A DNA stretch of 55,455 nt from Mikrocytos mackini (Eukaryota > Endomyxa > Ascetosporea > Mikrocytida > Mikrocytiidae), in contig JASNJN010000201.1 in assembly GCA_030180075.1 (NCBI GenBank), positions 1-55,455 on the forward strand, given 5' to 3'. Positions within the stretch are counted from its first letter, which is position 1; every line of letters begins with the position of its first letter. Of this stretch, positions 41,822 through 53,455 are shown one piece after another. Below the pieces are notes generated by a model that ran no database searches, was not told the DNA's origin, and was given only the letters and a program-made list of their open reading frames with translations. The position numbers and the translations under genes are program-made.

Positions 41822-42379
41822 GTGTATATTGTTGATAAGTTTTATTCTTATAAAAATGGTTTTACAAGGCGCATTGTATTGATTAAAAATGGAAAGATTT
41901 TATTTGAAATTTTTACTACCAACCCCATCTCAATCTTCGAGGTAGAACGTGCATTGTCGTGCTCATCCCCGTGGAAGGCCTGCGGGCCTGACGGGGTCTA
42001 CCCGCACCTATACGATGCGCTATCGACGATGACGGTCCGTATACTAGTCAGATTGTTCAATGAAATCTGGCTAGGATTAACCAGTCCTGAGCAATGGTTC
42101 ACTACGGGGAGGACAATCCTCTTCTATAAAATGGCAGGTGAGAAATCCTCACCAAAGAACTTCAGGCCCATTACCATGCTGAACACATGCTACAAACTGT
42201 TCACTTCCGTTTTGGAAGGCAGGATCATACAGACCCTAATTCGCACTGGTAACTGGGATCCAGAGCAGCGCGCCCTCCTAAACAGGAAACGAGGCTGCCT
42301 GGACGCTCATCTGATGAACGAATTTGTTGTGAACACCTGCAGATCAATCACACATGCGCCGCTAAATAGCGCTTTTTAA
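41822..42379 (+). pseudogene. Non-LTR reverse transcriptase fragment
   Basis: From about 41925 the frame carries the start of an RT of non-LTR type: SSPWKACGPDGVYPHLYDAL (family K-A-x-GPDGI), WFTTGRTILFYK, KNFRPITMLNTCYKLFTSVL and QRALLNRKRGCLDAHLMNEF. The catalytic YxDD half is absent, so the copy is 3'-truncated. It resembles the restriction-like-endonuclease group (R2/R4/CRE) rather than APE-type LINEs. The first 30 codons are probably not part of it. Confidence 0.7.
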
Positions 42380-43946
42380 ATCATGCTAACATTTTAATTA
42401 TTTAGTATAACCAATGTGACAATTTCTCACCGTTATCTCTGCTCGTGAAATTTAATATTTAAATAACCTTTAAGTTACTACTCCGCTTTAATTAAATAAG
42501 CCTATATAAAGGAGTCTAGATGAGACTTTGTCATTTGAACAGGATTGGCCTTTTGGCTTCATGCCTTAAATACTTCGCAATTTATTATAAAACAGATTTC
42601 ATGAATCTTTTATATAACTTCCTGTAAAACATAGCCCGATTTAATCGGATTTGTGTTATATTTATGAAACTCTGACACACATTCCCTTGTTTCAATTATA
42701 AGGGTGCCACATATTGGTTTTTCTAACCGAGGCTATAACATGTTTTGTCAGATAAATGGTATGTTCCAGTAGACCTTTTGCAACTTTGTACCCGTTTATA
42801 GATTGTAGGGCTTTGTTGCTACTCAGTTACGGAACATACCATTTTTGGAAAGTTAACTTTCCAGTTTAAGGAATTTCCTGGGAAATGCTTAATACATGTT
42901 CTATTACTTAGAACTTTGAGCACATTGCATTAATGTTTATTTTAGGCATGTTTTGCCATTTTCAAAACATCGGCTACTTGTAGTAGCCTTGTAGCTTTTC
43001 AAAGACTGAATCCTTGTTTCAAAAATAAACAGTGTTCCAGAAATAGACTCACTTATAACGAGGATTACCTATTCAAAGTTTTTATAACATTATAGGATTT
43101 TTAAAAAATTAATCACTTGCAGTGATTTATTGGCTTGAGACATTTGGATACATTCTACTCAGCCCTTTCGTATAAGGGTCGTAGACCCTCGCGTTTTAGC
43201 GTTTACGGGCTGGTAGTTGTTATGCCATCCTGGATTCGTGGAGCCGTTGGGCCCCTGTTTTCCAGGCTACTACGGTTCGACCGAGTTCGAACCTGCTTCA
43301 GCCGGTTTAGGCCTTTCGCCCAGCATTGACCCTAGCCCCTTTATGGTGGGGCTGTCCGGTGTGCTGGTATTCGTACCTCTCGGTTTTTTTTAATTTTAAA
43401 ATTTCTCCCAGCATACCAATCTATATATTAAAGCATTGAATTCTGAAGTTAATGTTCAGTACAGGGATATAAGCATTATTCTACAGAGATGATGAACTTT
43501 TCATAGCTAACTCTATATTTTCGTCGATAGCAGTCAAAATCGAACATACATCTACAACAAATATAGTCACCAAGACTTGTGAGCAGTCAGCAACCCAATA
43601 TATAGGTAAATTATGTTTTAAACAGAAATACTTGAATAACACAAAATGAATCATTTTAGAAGGATGTCTGTAGAAAGAAACTAGCAATAATTTTGACTTT
43701 GATTATATTTTAAGCACTCCGAGTTTTTTTTAAATTGACATATCGGTTATAGTTAATTATAACTCGGTCATGCCTTTACCGAAACCACTCTCCCACCCGT
43801 CTGCCACCGGAACACTCCTAACTCTCTACTCTTTGGCCGCACCAGCCACGCCCCTCTACAACTTGCTACACCCTGCTACAACTTCCCTGACCTACTACCC
43901 ATTCTTTTTTCACACTCTTACTTCCTAAGCACTCCAAGTATATACA
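42380..43946. other. Non-coding; dense in short hairpins
   Basis: No ORF with recognisable content. Between about 42631 and 43353 many short inverted repeats follow one another (see findings), and 43140-43380 is clearly more GC-rich than the surroundings. Right of that, 43400-43946 is ordinary AT-rich DNA. Confidence 0.5.
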
Positions 43947-44141
43947 GTAAATACCATAGATGGGCGTTTTAGCCAGTCATTTGCTAAATAGTTTTCGAGG
44001 TTAAAAAGTTTTTTGGCAAATCGGTGATTTCGTCAAAAACAAAATTTGCCAAAAAAACAATTTTTTGCCAGTCAATTGATTTGGCAATGACTAATCGTGT
44101 TTTTGCAGTGATAACTTACTATTTTATTTAATTATTTGCAA

Positions 44142-47100
44142 CTAACATTCAATAATTTCGTTTTCCATTCCAACATCACCTACCTTCAATTTTTTAAGTT
44201 TGTCCACTTCATCTAATTGTTCCGCCACGTTACTGTCCTGGCAAGCGTTTTGTATGAACGATAGAGTATTCATAAGAATGGTTTTCTGTATAAATCCTAC
44301 TTGTCTATCCCTTAAACCTATCCTCTCGCTATATGTCTTATTGTATTTTGTTACGACTCCATTCCATCCCACCACAAATGGAATGGTGTCAGTTTTAATG
44401 CCTTCGTTCCTTTCGATTTCATTTGCAAGCCCTTTATATTTGTTATGCTTTTCAATCTCCGTTTTAGTAGGGCGAATTTCCCTGTTATCCCCACTTCTAT
44501 TATTCTTACCCTATTGTTCTCCTTATCGATAAATACTATGTCAGGCTTGTCGAGTTTGTTAATTTCTGTCCGCCGCCATATTCGATCGATTATGATTTCC
44601 CCCTTCTCGTTTTCCATTATACTTCCCGCTTTAAACTTCCTATATTGCTTTGAACCGGTCAGTCCGATTCCCATGGCCAGGTTAAATGCTACGGTCTTGA
44701 CGACCTCGTCATGTCTCGGTCCATACGAGGCCGCCAATAGCTGTGGGCAGTAAGTGGCAATGTGCCTCACACCCATCTGGGCTTGCCCACAGAATACACA
44801 TTTTTTATTCCCTTCACCTCTTTTTAATATATTCTCATCCTGGAGGTGACATAACCAAGCCTCTTGTTTGGGTGTACATACGTCCTCGGTGAGCCATAGT
44901 GCTGAGCGTGCCTTGTCCACTCTGGCATTCGCTAACTGCTCGTATAGACTCCCATGGTACGTCTTGTCCCTGATTTTTCTCATCCTCTCGTTCCTTCTCA
45001 TCCTTCTATATTTTTTTACTTTCTCATCGGCGTCATCTACACCGTCCAGGCTGCCATACTCCTTCCCAACATGTTTCTCAATCGTCCTGATTCTGCTCTT
45101 ATTTTTCTCGCAGTGCTTTCATATTCTCCTTTTCCTCCTCGTATCCTGCTGCTCTAAGTAGCTAGAAAGTTTCAACAGGATAGAGTCGTTCGTCTCTTCC
45201 GGACTCGCTCCTGTCCAGGTATAACCTTTCTATACACGCCCTTCTGAGGTGCATATTGGCACTGGTTAGGATTACTCTGATCTGTTGATCCATCTCCTTG
45301 AGTTCCGTCATGGACCACTTTACCAGCCCCACGAAGTAATTCAACTTCGTCAAAGCAAACTGGTTAATGGCCATAATCATGTTCTTTGCCGATAATCGAG
45401 TATGAGTCAACAGGTGTACACGTCTGTATATTTCTTCTTTGATCTCCTTTTTACTTTTACTCATGCATTCTTTCTTCGACTCGTACATCCCAGGTACTTA
45501 TAAGGGTTGGAATCGTTCATAACAGGCGTTTCTCCGAGCTCACAGGTTATTCCAGATTTTTGCTCATTAACTTTCATTCCTATCTTCTTCATGTTCATTA
45601 TGAACGATTCCTTTATCTCCCCTAGCTTCTCCTTACTCTTTGCTGTCATCCTCACGTCGTCTATAAGCAGCATATGATTGGGGATGTACTTTTCTTCTTC
45701 TTCGTCCATTCTATTCGTTTCCCTGTTGACTTTGTTCGAGATTCACTGCATCACACAAACAAACAACAAAGGGCTAAGACTGTCTCCTTGCTTAACTCCT
45801 GTTTCAATTTTACCTTCCCGATGTTAGCGCCTTTATGAATAAGGTTGGCCTCGTCAGCCCTAATGACTCTGTTCAAAGTCTTCTTCAAAGTTCCTGAGGT
45901 GGGTAGTTTATGTATCATCTGCCGCATAAACAGGTGGTCGACACTGTCGAATGCTTTTGCGACGTCCAGCCACCCGATTTCAGAGCTCCCAAGGTCGCTT
46001 ATGGCGCGTGCATTTAAGTATTGTTCTTTTGCACCTTGCGTACCTTGGATAGTCCCTAGTTGTTCCTCTGTAAAGAAGTGCTTTCTCTCTAAGTCGCTGT
46101 ATAGAATGTCTTTGATTGCGCGAGTGTATATTTTGTATATACCATTCAAGAGGGTTATAGGTCTGTAGTCTTTAGCGCTAGGGTTCTCAACTTTGGGTAA
46201 CAAGATAATTTTACCAGTAGTGATGCACGGAAGCATTGGGGTTCCATTAATGATATAATCAGTTAGGATTTCAACGACCTTGTCTTGTAAGGTCGTCATC
46301 CTCTTCCACCAGAAGTTATAGATCTGGTCAGGACCAGCTGCTTTCCAGTTGGACATAAGCTTAATTGACCTTCTTATTTTCTCACCTATTTCTTCTCTGG
46401 TTGGGTCTTCAATTTCCCGGTTGTATATGTTCATACACTGGAGTATATCTTTATATCCCGCTGGTTTGACTTCCTTCTTCCGATAGATTTCCTTCCAAAA
46501 GTCCAGCACATTCTCACTCTTGACTGATTATTCATCTCTCCTTTGCATTCCTCCGAGTCCTCTGTAAAAAGCTTTTCTACTAAGCTCGAACTTATTGTTG
46601 GCTGCTGCGTGCTCGCGGCGCCATTTCCTATCTCTTAGGTCACTTTTCAGGCAAGCAATTTCATTGTTTTGTTCTTGCTTCATTGCTACCTTGTCTTCCC
46701 TCTCCAAATTTTTGATCCTCTCTAGGATCTTTTTCTCTTTGAGGGTCAGTCGGACTGGTCTGATATTGTTTGAAAGCGCCCCCTTCTTTTTCGGCTTCCA
46801 TCACATTTTCCCCCAAAAAATTTCATTTTCCCCCAAATTATTTTAAACCGGGCCAAAAATTACAAAATAATCACCGATGATACTTTTTGAAATATATTAT
46901 ATTTTCCCGAGGAAAATACACTAAACCGAACGCTCAGACGGTGATTTAACCGACACCACCTCGATAAACGGTCGGTTTAAAATTTGGAATTTTCCAAAAT
47001 TCGAATTTTTACAATTTGAAATTTGGGGGAAAATGAAATTTTACGTGGTGAAAAATGAAATAATTTGGGGGATATTGGGACGATTTGGGGGAAAATGAAA

Positions 47101-47476
47101 TCTGAGCCTTCTTTTTCTCCTTCCTCAGAAGCTCGCCTTCTATCTCCTCTTCCTCAAGCTTCCATCTACCTCTGGCTTTTGGTTTCGTCAGGTTGAATTA
47201 TGTTACCTGGGCAGCATACACGAGATAGTCTAGTTTTACTATGTTCTCAAACCCCTTGAGCTTCGTTGCCACGATCCTGTCTATTGCTGTGACTAGATGG
47301 TGGCGGATCTTCAGGTACGGTATCTTGTGTGTCTTTGTTCTGTCCCCAAATTTAGTGTTTATGGTTTCCTTGTACACTCTTTCGAATTCGGGTTCTACTT
47401 TCCTCCGCCACTTCGTGGTTATAATCTCTTTATTTTTCTCCTTGTTAACTTTAGGAGTAAAAAACAAAATTTGCAA
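44142..47476 (-). pseudogene. R4/Dong-like non-LTR retrotransposon, decayed
   Basis: Minus-strand frames in order: a coiled, basic N-terminal part (47476 down to about 46531); RT with NWKAAGPDQIYNFWWKRM, KDYRPITLLNGIYKIY, EEQLGTIQGTQGAKEQ, GWLDVAKAFDSVDH and GVKQGDSLSPLLF; then MLLIDDVRMTA, where the family has an A-D-D box; a thumb region; a CCHC finger (CVFCGQAQMGVRHIATYC); RHDEVVKTV; and a PD-(D/E)xK nuclease (KPDIVFIDKENNRVRIIEVG). Finger plus nuclease mark an REL-type element, closest by eye to R4/Dong. Damage: TAA 47198-47200, TAA 46528-46530, TGA 45743-45745, several frameshifts and a MITE insertion. Confidence 0.8.
46793..47106. mobile_element. MITE inserted in the R4-like element
   Basis: A 314-bp insert between two copies of CCTTCTTTTTC (46782-46792, 47107-47117). 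The ends carry cattttcccccaaa and its complement, repeated twice per end (at 46804 and 46822 on the left; about 47030 and 47085 on the right). The 11-bp TSD suggests a Mutator-like source. Taking one target copy away rejoins the retrotransposon frame. Confidence 0.75.
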
Positions 47477-47777
47477 AAAAACTCCTTTAAAATATCTTTT
47501 TCACACGTTCTTGCTAAATTCCAAAATGCTTTTTCGCAAATTAATTTTTAAACTGTTTTGTCAAAAGCCCGGATTGACTAATTTTTTTAACCCTAAAAAC
47601 TCCCAAAAAGACTAGAAAGACTAGAAACAGGGGCTCATTTTAGGAATTAATTGGATCCCATTTTGAATTTTGGTTTTTAACAAATGATTAAAAAGACTAA
47701 AACAATTGTTAAAAAGTGGTTTACATTGACTAATTAGTCAATTTTGACTGACATATGCCCATCCATGGTAAATACCG

Positions 47778-48846
47778 GTTTAGTGGACACTGTGATAGTG
47801 AATAACATTGGCAATGGACTAATTTTCACCAATGTTCGAACATTTTGGAAAATTAATTTTCTAAAACGATAAACACATTACACGTCGAATTTTATAGCGA
47901 AAATTTATTTAAATATGGGCGTCAATCCGCTGCAGGCGCTAAATAAATGCTTCTATCGAAAGTTATTCATGAATCCTTTCGAATTTTGTCATGCCGTGTC
48001 ATACATACAGAAATCCTTGAAATTACATGATAAAAGTTAAATTTTGGATATTTAAAAAACATCATTTTCTAGCTCTATCTTAAACGGTGCATCTCTAAAA
48101 TTCGACTATTCGCGAAACATATATTTACACATAATATAATCAAATGGCTAAGTCTGTTGAACAAAAATTCCTATTTCAAATATTTCCCAAAGTGGAATTT
48201 ATTTTAGGCCCTACAAAATTATTCCTTTAGGAGAGAGTTATAAAACACAACATTGAATCATTCTATAGATAGCAATCTATTTCTACAACTAACATCTTTA
48301 TATCAAACTTTATACATAAACGAAGATTCTACAGAAAACTTTTCGAACGGCGCGAGTAGAGCATTATAAGTAGAAACGAGGGGTGGAAAGGTTGCAAATG
48401 AATGGTATTCCTCTTACGATCAAGTGCCGCTTTGCAACGAACCCCAGAAAAGATATTTGGAAGTTTACAAAGTACATCACAAAACGAAGCGTTAGCAAAC
48501 AGTATTTCAACTAACAAGATGCGTAAAATGAATAAGAAACGTTTAGACAGATAATATCTAGAGTGTTTCTTGTAACTCGCCTTACAACGAAGAAAATATA
48601 AAAAGGCTTAAATAAGGAGTTAATAAGAACAGAAAATGACCAAACCCGTAATTAATTATAAGAATAATGATCTATGACTTAATTTATTTGATAGTATTAT
48701 TGGCTTAATTCATATCAACACATTAATTTTATTTAATTTGTTTATATAAATAAAATCTTATTATAAATAAAAAATTAAACAAACCTATACGTTAAAACGA
48801 AATAAAGCGTTTAAGAAAACAATAGCATTATTATAATTAATTAAAA
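47778..48846. other. Non-coding, nothing recognised
   Basis: About 1.07 kb. A minus-strand ORF at 48329-48517 lacks motifs and start signals and is not called. The right part is strongly AT-rich. Confidence 0.4.
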
Positions 48847-51314
48847 CTAACGCTTGTTTTTTTTCTTTCTTCCTCGCGGCTTGTTAATCTTCAATTGTTG
48901 TCTTTGGGTTTTATATGTTGTTTTTGATGCTGTAACCGGTTTAATTTTTGATTTGTTTGCAGTATCGTCATGTTCCGAATTGTCAGCTAATGTTAATTCT
49001 CCCAAGATATGCTTCATCTGTGTTGCTTTAACTTTTGAAATCTTATTATCCTGTACCAACCGTCGTATTTTACTCAAGCTCCCTACTATGTCCTCTTTCG
49101 TTTCACGATCTACTCTAAATGCCTCACCCTTTACACATTCCCCTTGGTTTATTCCCCTACTTATATCTTCTGTTAATTCGCATTCAACTGGAACATTCTC
49201 TATAATTTGATCTGTGAATATATTGTCTTCGTTTCCCTCTGTAAATCCTTTAATATAATCGTTTTCTCGTGCGTCCCCGTCCAACCCCTCTTTGCACCAC
49301 TTTAGAATGTCCACAACTTTGTGTATGTGTTTACATACATTCTTCTTTTTTAAGTAGGAAAGACAAGTACACGCTAACGAATGATAGCAAATTTTGCATT
49401 GTACGCAAATGTTGGAACAATCAGCGCATTTGTTAAGGCTCTTTATAGTAATTCTGTACATTTTATATTCCCAACAATTGTCCGCAACTTTATTAAAATC
49501 TTTAACTTGTAGACCCAATCTCTTTTATGTTTTCCCTTTGCTATTTTTTGTCTAAAACTTAGAAAGTCGCCTTTTGTAGTGAAATTCCCAAGAAAATTAG
49601 TCACTGAAAGACACAGCGTGTATTCCTGTAAAGTCCTTACAAGAAAATCGATCCTATTCTTTCTAATATTGTTAAGCCAGTCCTTCTTTAATATCCTAAA
49701 AAATGATTCCACAAACATGTTAACGTTTACTTCTGTTTCTAGCCTGTGTATAAGAGCCCATCTCGTATCTTTGTGATTATGGTAAGATTGAAAGTAATTA
49801 TAAAATTCCCTTGAAGTGCTGTTTGCAAACTGCAAAAATTCCAATTTAGTTTTGTAAAATTCTTGTTACTCTACTGCGTTACACATCAATATAAACATTG
49901 ACTGTATTGTATCCCGTTGTTCTGTGTCCTTATAATGTAAAGTTATCTTTCCAATGACTGCCTTGTAGAAATTCCATGTACAATAAAGCCATGTAACGCC
50001 CGGTCCGTTAGCTATTGACCAAGCCTGCATATACACTGGTGCTAAGTCTGACATCAAATATTTTATTTCTCTAAATTCAGGGTTCTTTTCAACCAACCAA
50101 TGTATTACTGTTATTTAGTTTTCTGTGTTCTCATTTGACAATATAGCAAATGCTATAGAGAACCCTGCCTATTTCTCGTCCAAAATAAAGAAAGGAACTA
50201 ATGTGTAGTTGTAGAGATTCGTTCCAAAACTTGAGTCAACCATAATAGTGTCAAGCTTTAAATTCGCAACTATATTCCTCTGTTCTTTTGTCTGCATCAT
50301 ATATATAAACGAAAAGTCTTTTCCTTCATTGTCTTAGTTGTGAATAATGAGTTGATCTTCCAATAGGCCGTTCTTTTTGATTATATTTCTCCATTTCTGT
50401 AAACTTTCAAGATCGTTTTCACTTAGTCGCACATCGACATATGTATTCCTTGAGTAACGTAAGTAAGAAGACACAACCAAATCTAGCTTTTTAACATTGT
50501 CCAAATCAACTTGTTTTAATATTTCTCGCCAAACTTTGTCTATCTCCTTCCCGCTTTTTAATTTAGAAATCAAATCATGTTTTATCTCCTTACCAAGTCT
50601 GATCTTGTCCAAAACAATATTGTGTGAGTGTGTTTCGTAATATTCAACTAAATACTTCTTCTTGTTTCTGTTAATCTCTTTGTAGTATGCTAGACAAGGC
50701 TCTTTGGCGTTTCTAAACTGATTGCATCTGAAAGTAGTTGTGCTTTTCTTTCTCCCGGAATATCTTGCCCGCAAACTGATGAAGCTGTATTGTCCTGTGT
50801 TAACGTGTTCTTTTATAAAGTCTTTTTGTTCTTTTTTAGTAGAAAACTGTTCGTTTTTAATGTCAAATCGTTCGGCGTGCTGCTTAAAAAGGTGTGTCGA
50901 AAGCGTATGAAAAGTTAAATTGTCATACGAACAATATTCACAGCACAGAACGCTCTCTTTCCCGTTTATAACGTCATTCTTATCTTCTAACGCGGAAAAT
51001 ACGTCGACATTCTGTATGTAGTCTTTTTCAGCGACTTTTGAAATTCCCGCGCTCACAGAGTTTGCGGATGTCACTGTTGAAGTGAGAATAGATTCCCTAT
51101 CAGCCCGATGGGACATCTGTAAGTCGTCTTGCTGCATTTGTTCCCTTATATTGGCATCTAGAGGGATAGATGCCTCTACTTGGTGCCTTGCCTTGTCACT
51201 TTCCTTTATCTGGTCTGGCTGGGTTGGAAAGTCAGGTAGGTCGTCGTTGGTAGCTTTAATGAAGTGTGGTTCATCGGTTAGTTCCCTAACTTCTTGATTA
51301 AAGAAGTTATTCAT
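48847..51314 (-). pseudogene. MULE transposase 1, several stops
   Basis: One coding phase runs from ATG 51314 to about 49510, then shifts. Domain order: a C2H2-type finger (CCEYCSYDNLTFHTLSTHLFKQH); a FLYWCH/WRKY-GCM1-like finger (FRCNQFRNAKEPC, then THSHN); the MULE catalytic core with TIMVDSSFG, YLMSDLAPVY and MFVESFF as the D-D-E residues; and, in the shifted frame, a SWIM finger (CTCL...CKHIH). The C-terminus is basic (KPRGRKKKNK). Stops in phase: TAA 50334-50336, TAG 50170-50172, TAA 50115-50117 and TAA 49866-49868. The first stop sits where MULEs often have Q (HN stop DNEGKDF). The copy is dead unless these stops are suppressed. Confidence 0.8.
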
Positions 51315-51643
51315 GTCTTGGTTTTCTTTGAAAAAGTTGAATTTTCATATGATAGTATTAATTTTCCAAGAATTTATTTTTGCCGTTTAGAGTTTATTTT
51401 ATATATAAACTTACATCCATATCCTTTGGGGTTTATTATACACCAATAATACTGTTATAACTTATCATATTTGTTTATAAAGGATTTGGGTTCAAATTAT
51501 AAAACTTTAATATCTTTTCATTTTAAAATAACTAGTCGTTTTATAGTTGTTTTTGAGTGTATGTGTGATGTAATATGTACTATAAATGTTACTATAAGCC
51601 TGAGAACGTTTTACAAAATTAAAATTTTAAATTTACTCAGGGT

Positions 51644-53455
51644 ATGACAAAAAGCAATAGCTTTACATATAGAAATCATTCTGTAGTTCAAAGCGATAAT
51701 TATATAAAGTTGACTGCCAGCAATGAATCAGATAAGTTTCTAAAAGAAGAAAGAGATTCGGATCGTCATCTTGATTTTAAAGCACAATGTGAGAGTGTGA
51801 ATGATGCTAACATAGTTGAAACGGATAGCACAAGAAGACCCAGTCGCCAGAGAGACAGGCTTTACTTTTGTAACCTCGAAAACAGTGACACACCCTTTTT
51901 GCGGCTTGTACAATGCCCCAAAAAATCACTGTGTCGTGTTTGCCAGGAAAAGATGGTCATACAGACAGATATTGAAAAAAGAAACCGAAAACTGAATATT
52001 GATAATAATCTTCCCGACAATAAGCCAAAGAAAGACGACAATTTATCCAAAAATAAAAACAGAAATTATACTTATAAGTATTTTTGGAATTTAACTTCGT
52101 TGGACCTATATCTAGAACAAACCCTGAGAACGGACAGTCAGTCATACATTTTACAATTCACAAAACAAAATAAAGAAAAGGAAACAAGGCATTATAAATG
52201 TAAACATTGGAACATTATGCCCGAATTTTGCAGTTCCTTTATTACGATAACCAAAGATTTGAAACCATATTATAAGGTCACGGCATATTATTACCATAAT
52301 CATGAAATAGATATTATCCAACTATCATACCCAATTACAACTACAAATAAAATTAAAGCCAAATTAAAAGATGAAGTCACTGTAGATAGAATTTACAATG
52401 ATCAAATTAACGATGTTAAAACGGAGTTTATAAAAAGTAACTTTATTTCAAAGAATTACATAAGAGTAATGCAATCAAAATTATATTCGTCAGGCCAGAC
52501 GAGATCTGATTTTGAAAATTTTACAAACTATATTGAAGATTTAAAAAAGAATTCGGAGTATATTGAGTTGACAGATCGAGAAAGTATGATTAAAGTGAAG
52601 ACAAAGGGGATAAAAGGAAATACCTTTAATTACGCCTTTACAACCAAGGACATGATAAAAAATTATGATTTGTATTCTGCAAAAGAGATATTTTTCGATA
52701 CTACATTTTCAACAAACCGCTACAAGTTTTATTTGACAGTGGGAATTGTTATTAATAACTGTCAATTGGCAAGCCCATTCCTATTTATTATTAGCAATTC
52801 TGAGAAGGAAGAGTTGTTTAAACCTGTTTTTTGTGCTTTTAAAAAACATACAGATTCATTGATTAACCCGGGCTTCTTTATGAGTGACATGGCACCCAAC
52901 CTCTGGAACACTTGGAAATCTGTATTTCCTGGAAGAACAAAGAGACTTTGGTGTTATTTTCATTTCATCAAAGCCGTTAAGAAAAATATAAACGTATATA
53001 TTAACAACAAGGATATAAGAAGAAAAACGATGAATATGCTTGATAACTTTAAATACATCACCGAACACGCGAGTTTTATAAGAGAGTATAATGTGTTTTT
53101 GTTGTATATAAAAGACTCTGCACCACGATTTGAAACCTACTTTAAAAAGAACTACGGAAATAAAACGAATCTTTGGGCTCCCTGTTTAAGGCTAGATAGT
53201 TTTGCAAATACCAATAACTATTGCGAAGCCTTTTTCTCCAAGTTAAAAAGGGTGTACTTGAAGTGGAATATTCGTTCAACGCTTCAAAATCTAATTGGGA
53301 AATGTATTCAATGTAAAGATGAAATTAACACAAGATCTCTCCAAAGTGTGGTTACAAAGAAAATTGATAGTTATCGTGTTAAGAAATCAACAAAAAATCA
53401 CACAGGAGCAACAAAATTGAAAAATGTTATTTTTCAAACCAATAACTTCTGTTAA
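51644..53455 (+). CDS. MULE transposase 2, intact
   Basis: 603 residues in one frame. A cysteine pair (CRVCQEK) lies near 95-100. A WRKY-GCM1/FLYWCH-like zinc finger follows (YKCKHWNIMPEFC, then YYYHNHEID, about 185-225). The MULE core has FFDTTFSTNRYKF, FFMSDMAPNLW and NNYCEAFFSKLK as the D-D-E triad and the WCYFHFIKAV motif. No SWIM finger is seen, unlike MULE 1. The ATG is preceded by an AAATTT-rich leader. It is head-to-head with MULE 1 over 329 bp. Terminal repeats were not identified, so autonomous movement cannot be judged; it could also be a domesticated copy. Confidence 0.85.
   Translation: MTKSNSFTYRNHSVVQSDNYIKLTASNESDKFLKEERDSDRHLDFKAQCESVNDANIVETDSTRRPSRQRDRLYFCNLENSDTPFLRLVQCPKKSLCRVCQEKMVIQTDIEKRNRKLNIDNNLPDNKPKKDDNLSKNKNRNYTYKYFWNLTSLDLYLEQTLRTDSQSYILQFTKQNKEKETRHYKCKHWNIMPEFCSSFITITKDLKPYYKVTAYYYHNHEIDIIQLSYPITTTNKIKAKLKDEVTVDRIYNDQINDVKTEFIKSNFISKNYIRVMQSKLYSSGQTRSDFENFTNYIEDLKKNSEYIELTDRESMIKVKTKGIKGNTFNYAFTTKDMIKNYDLYSAKEIFFDTTFSTNRYKFYLTVGIVINNCQLASPFLFIISNSEKEELFKPVFCAFKKHTDSLINPGFFMSDMAPNLWNTWKSVFPGRTKRLWCYFHFIKAVKKNINVYINNKDIRRKTMNMLDNFKYITEHASFIREYNVFLLYIKDSAPRFETYFKKNYGNKTNLWAPCLRLDSFANTNNYCEAFFSKLKRVYLKWNIRSTLQNLIGKCIQCKDEINTRSLQSVVTKKIDSYRVKKSTKNHTGATKLKNVIFQTNNFC

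Larger units (their letters stand above)
43955..47768. mobile_element. hAT-like element enclosing a non-LTR retrotransposon
   Basis: The inverted ends CATAGATGGGCG and CATGGATGGGCA are flanked by the 8-bp duplication GTAAATAC (43947-43954, 47769-47776). About 180 bp on the left and 290 bp on the right belong to this element (gactaattagtcaattttgactg near the right end). Everything between is the R4-like retrotransposon. No hAT transposase is present. Confidence 0.7.

Noticed and set aside
43270-43300. tRNA-like T-arm or B-box (GGTTCGAAC on the minus strand)
   Set aside because: No acceptor, D or anticodon stems line up around it; the local pairing is a simple hairpin GGTTCGA/TCGAACC. Kept only as part of the hairpin array.
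48329-48517. Minus-strand ORF of 62 codons
   Set aside because: Short, no motif, no AAATTT-like start signal, in repeat-rich DNA.
29332-50336. Alternative genetic code with TAA as glutamine
   Set aside because: Conserved genes here (APC10, H4, cyclin, 7-TM, MED10) end at TAA, and gypsy-2, Tigger and MULE 2 have no internal TAA. Mutation, read-through or sequence error explain the cases better.
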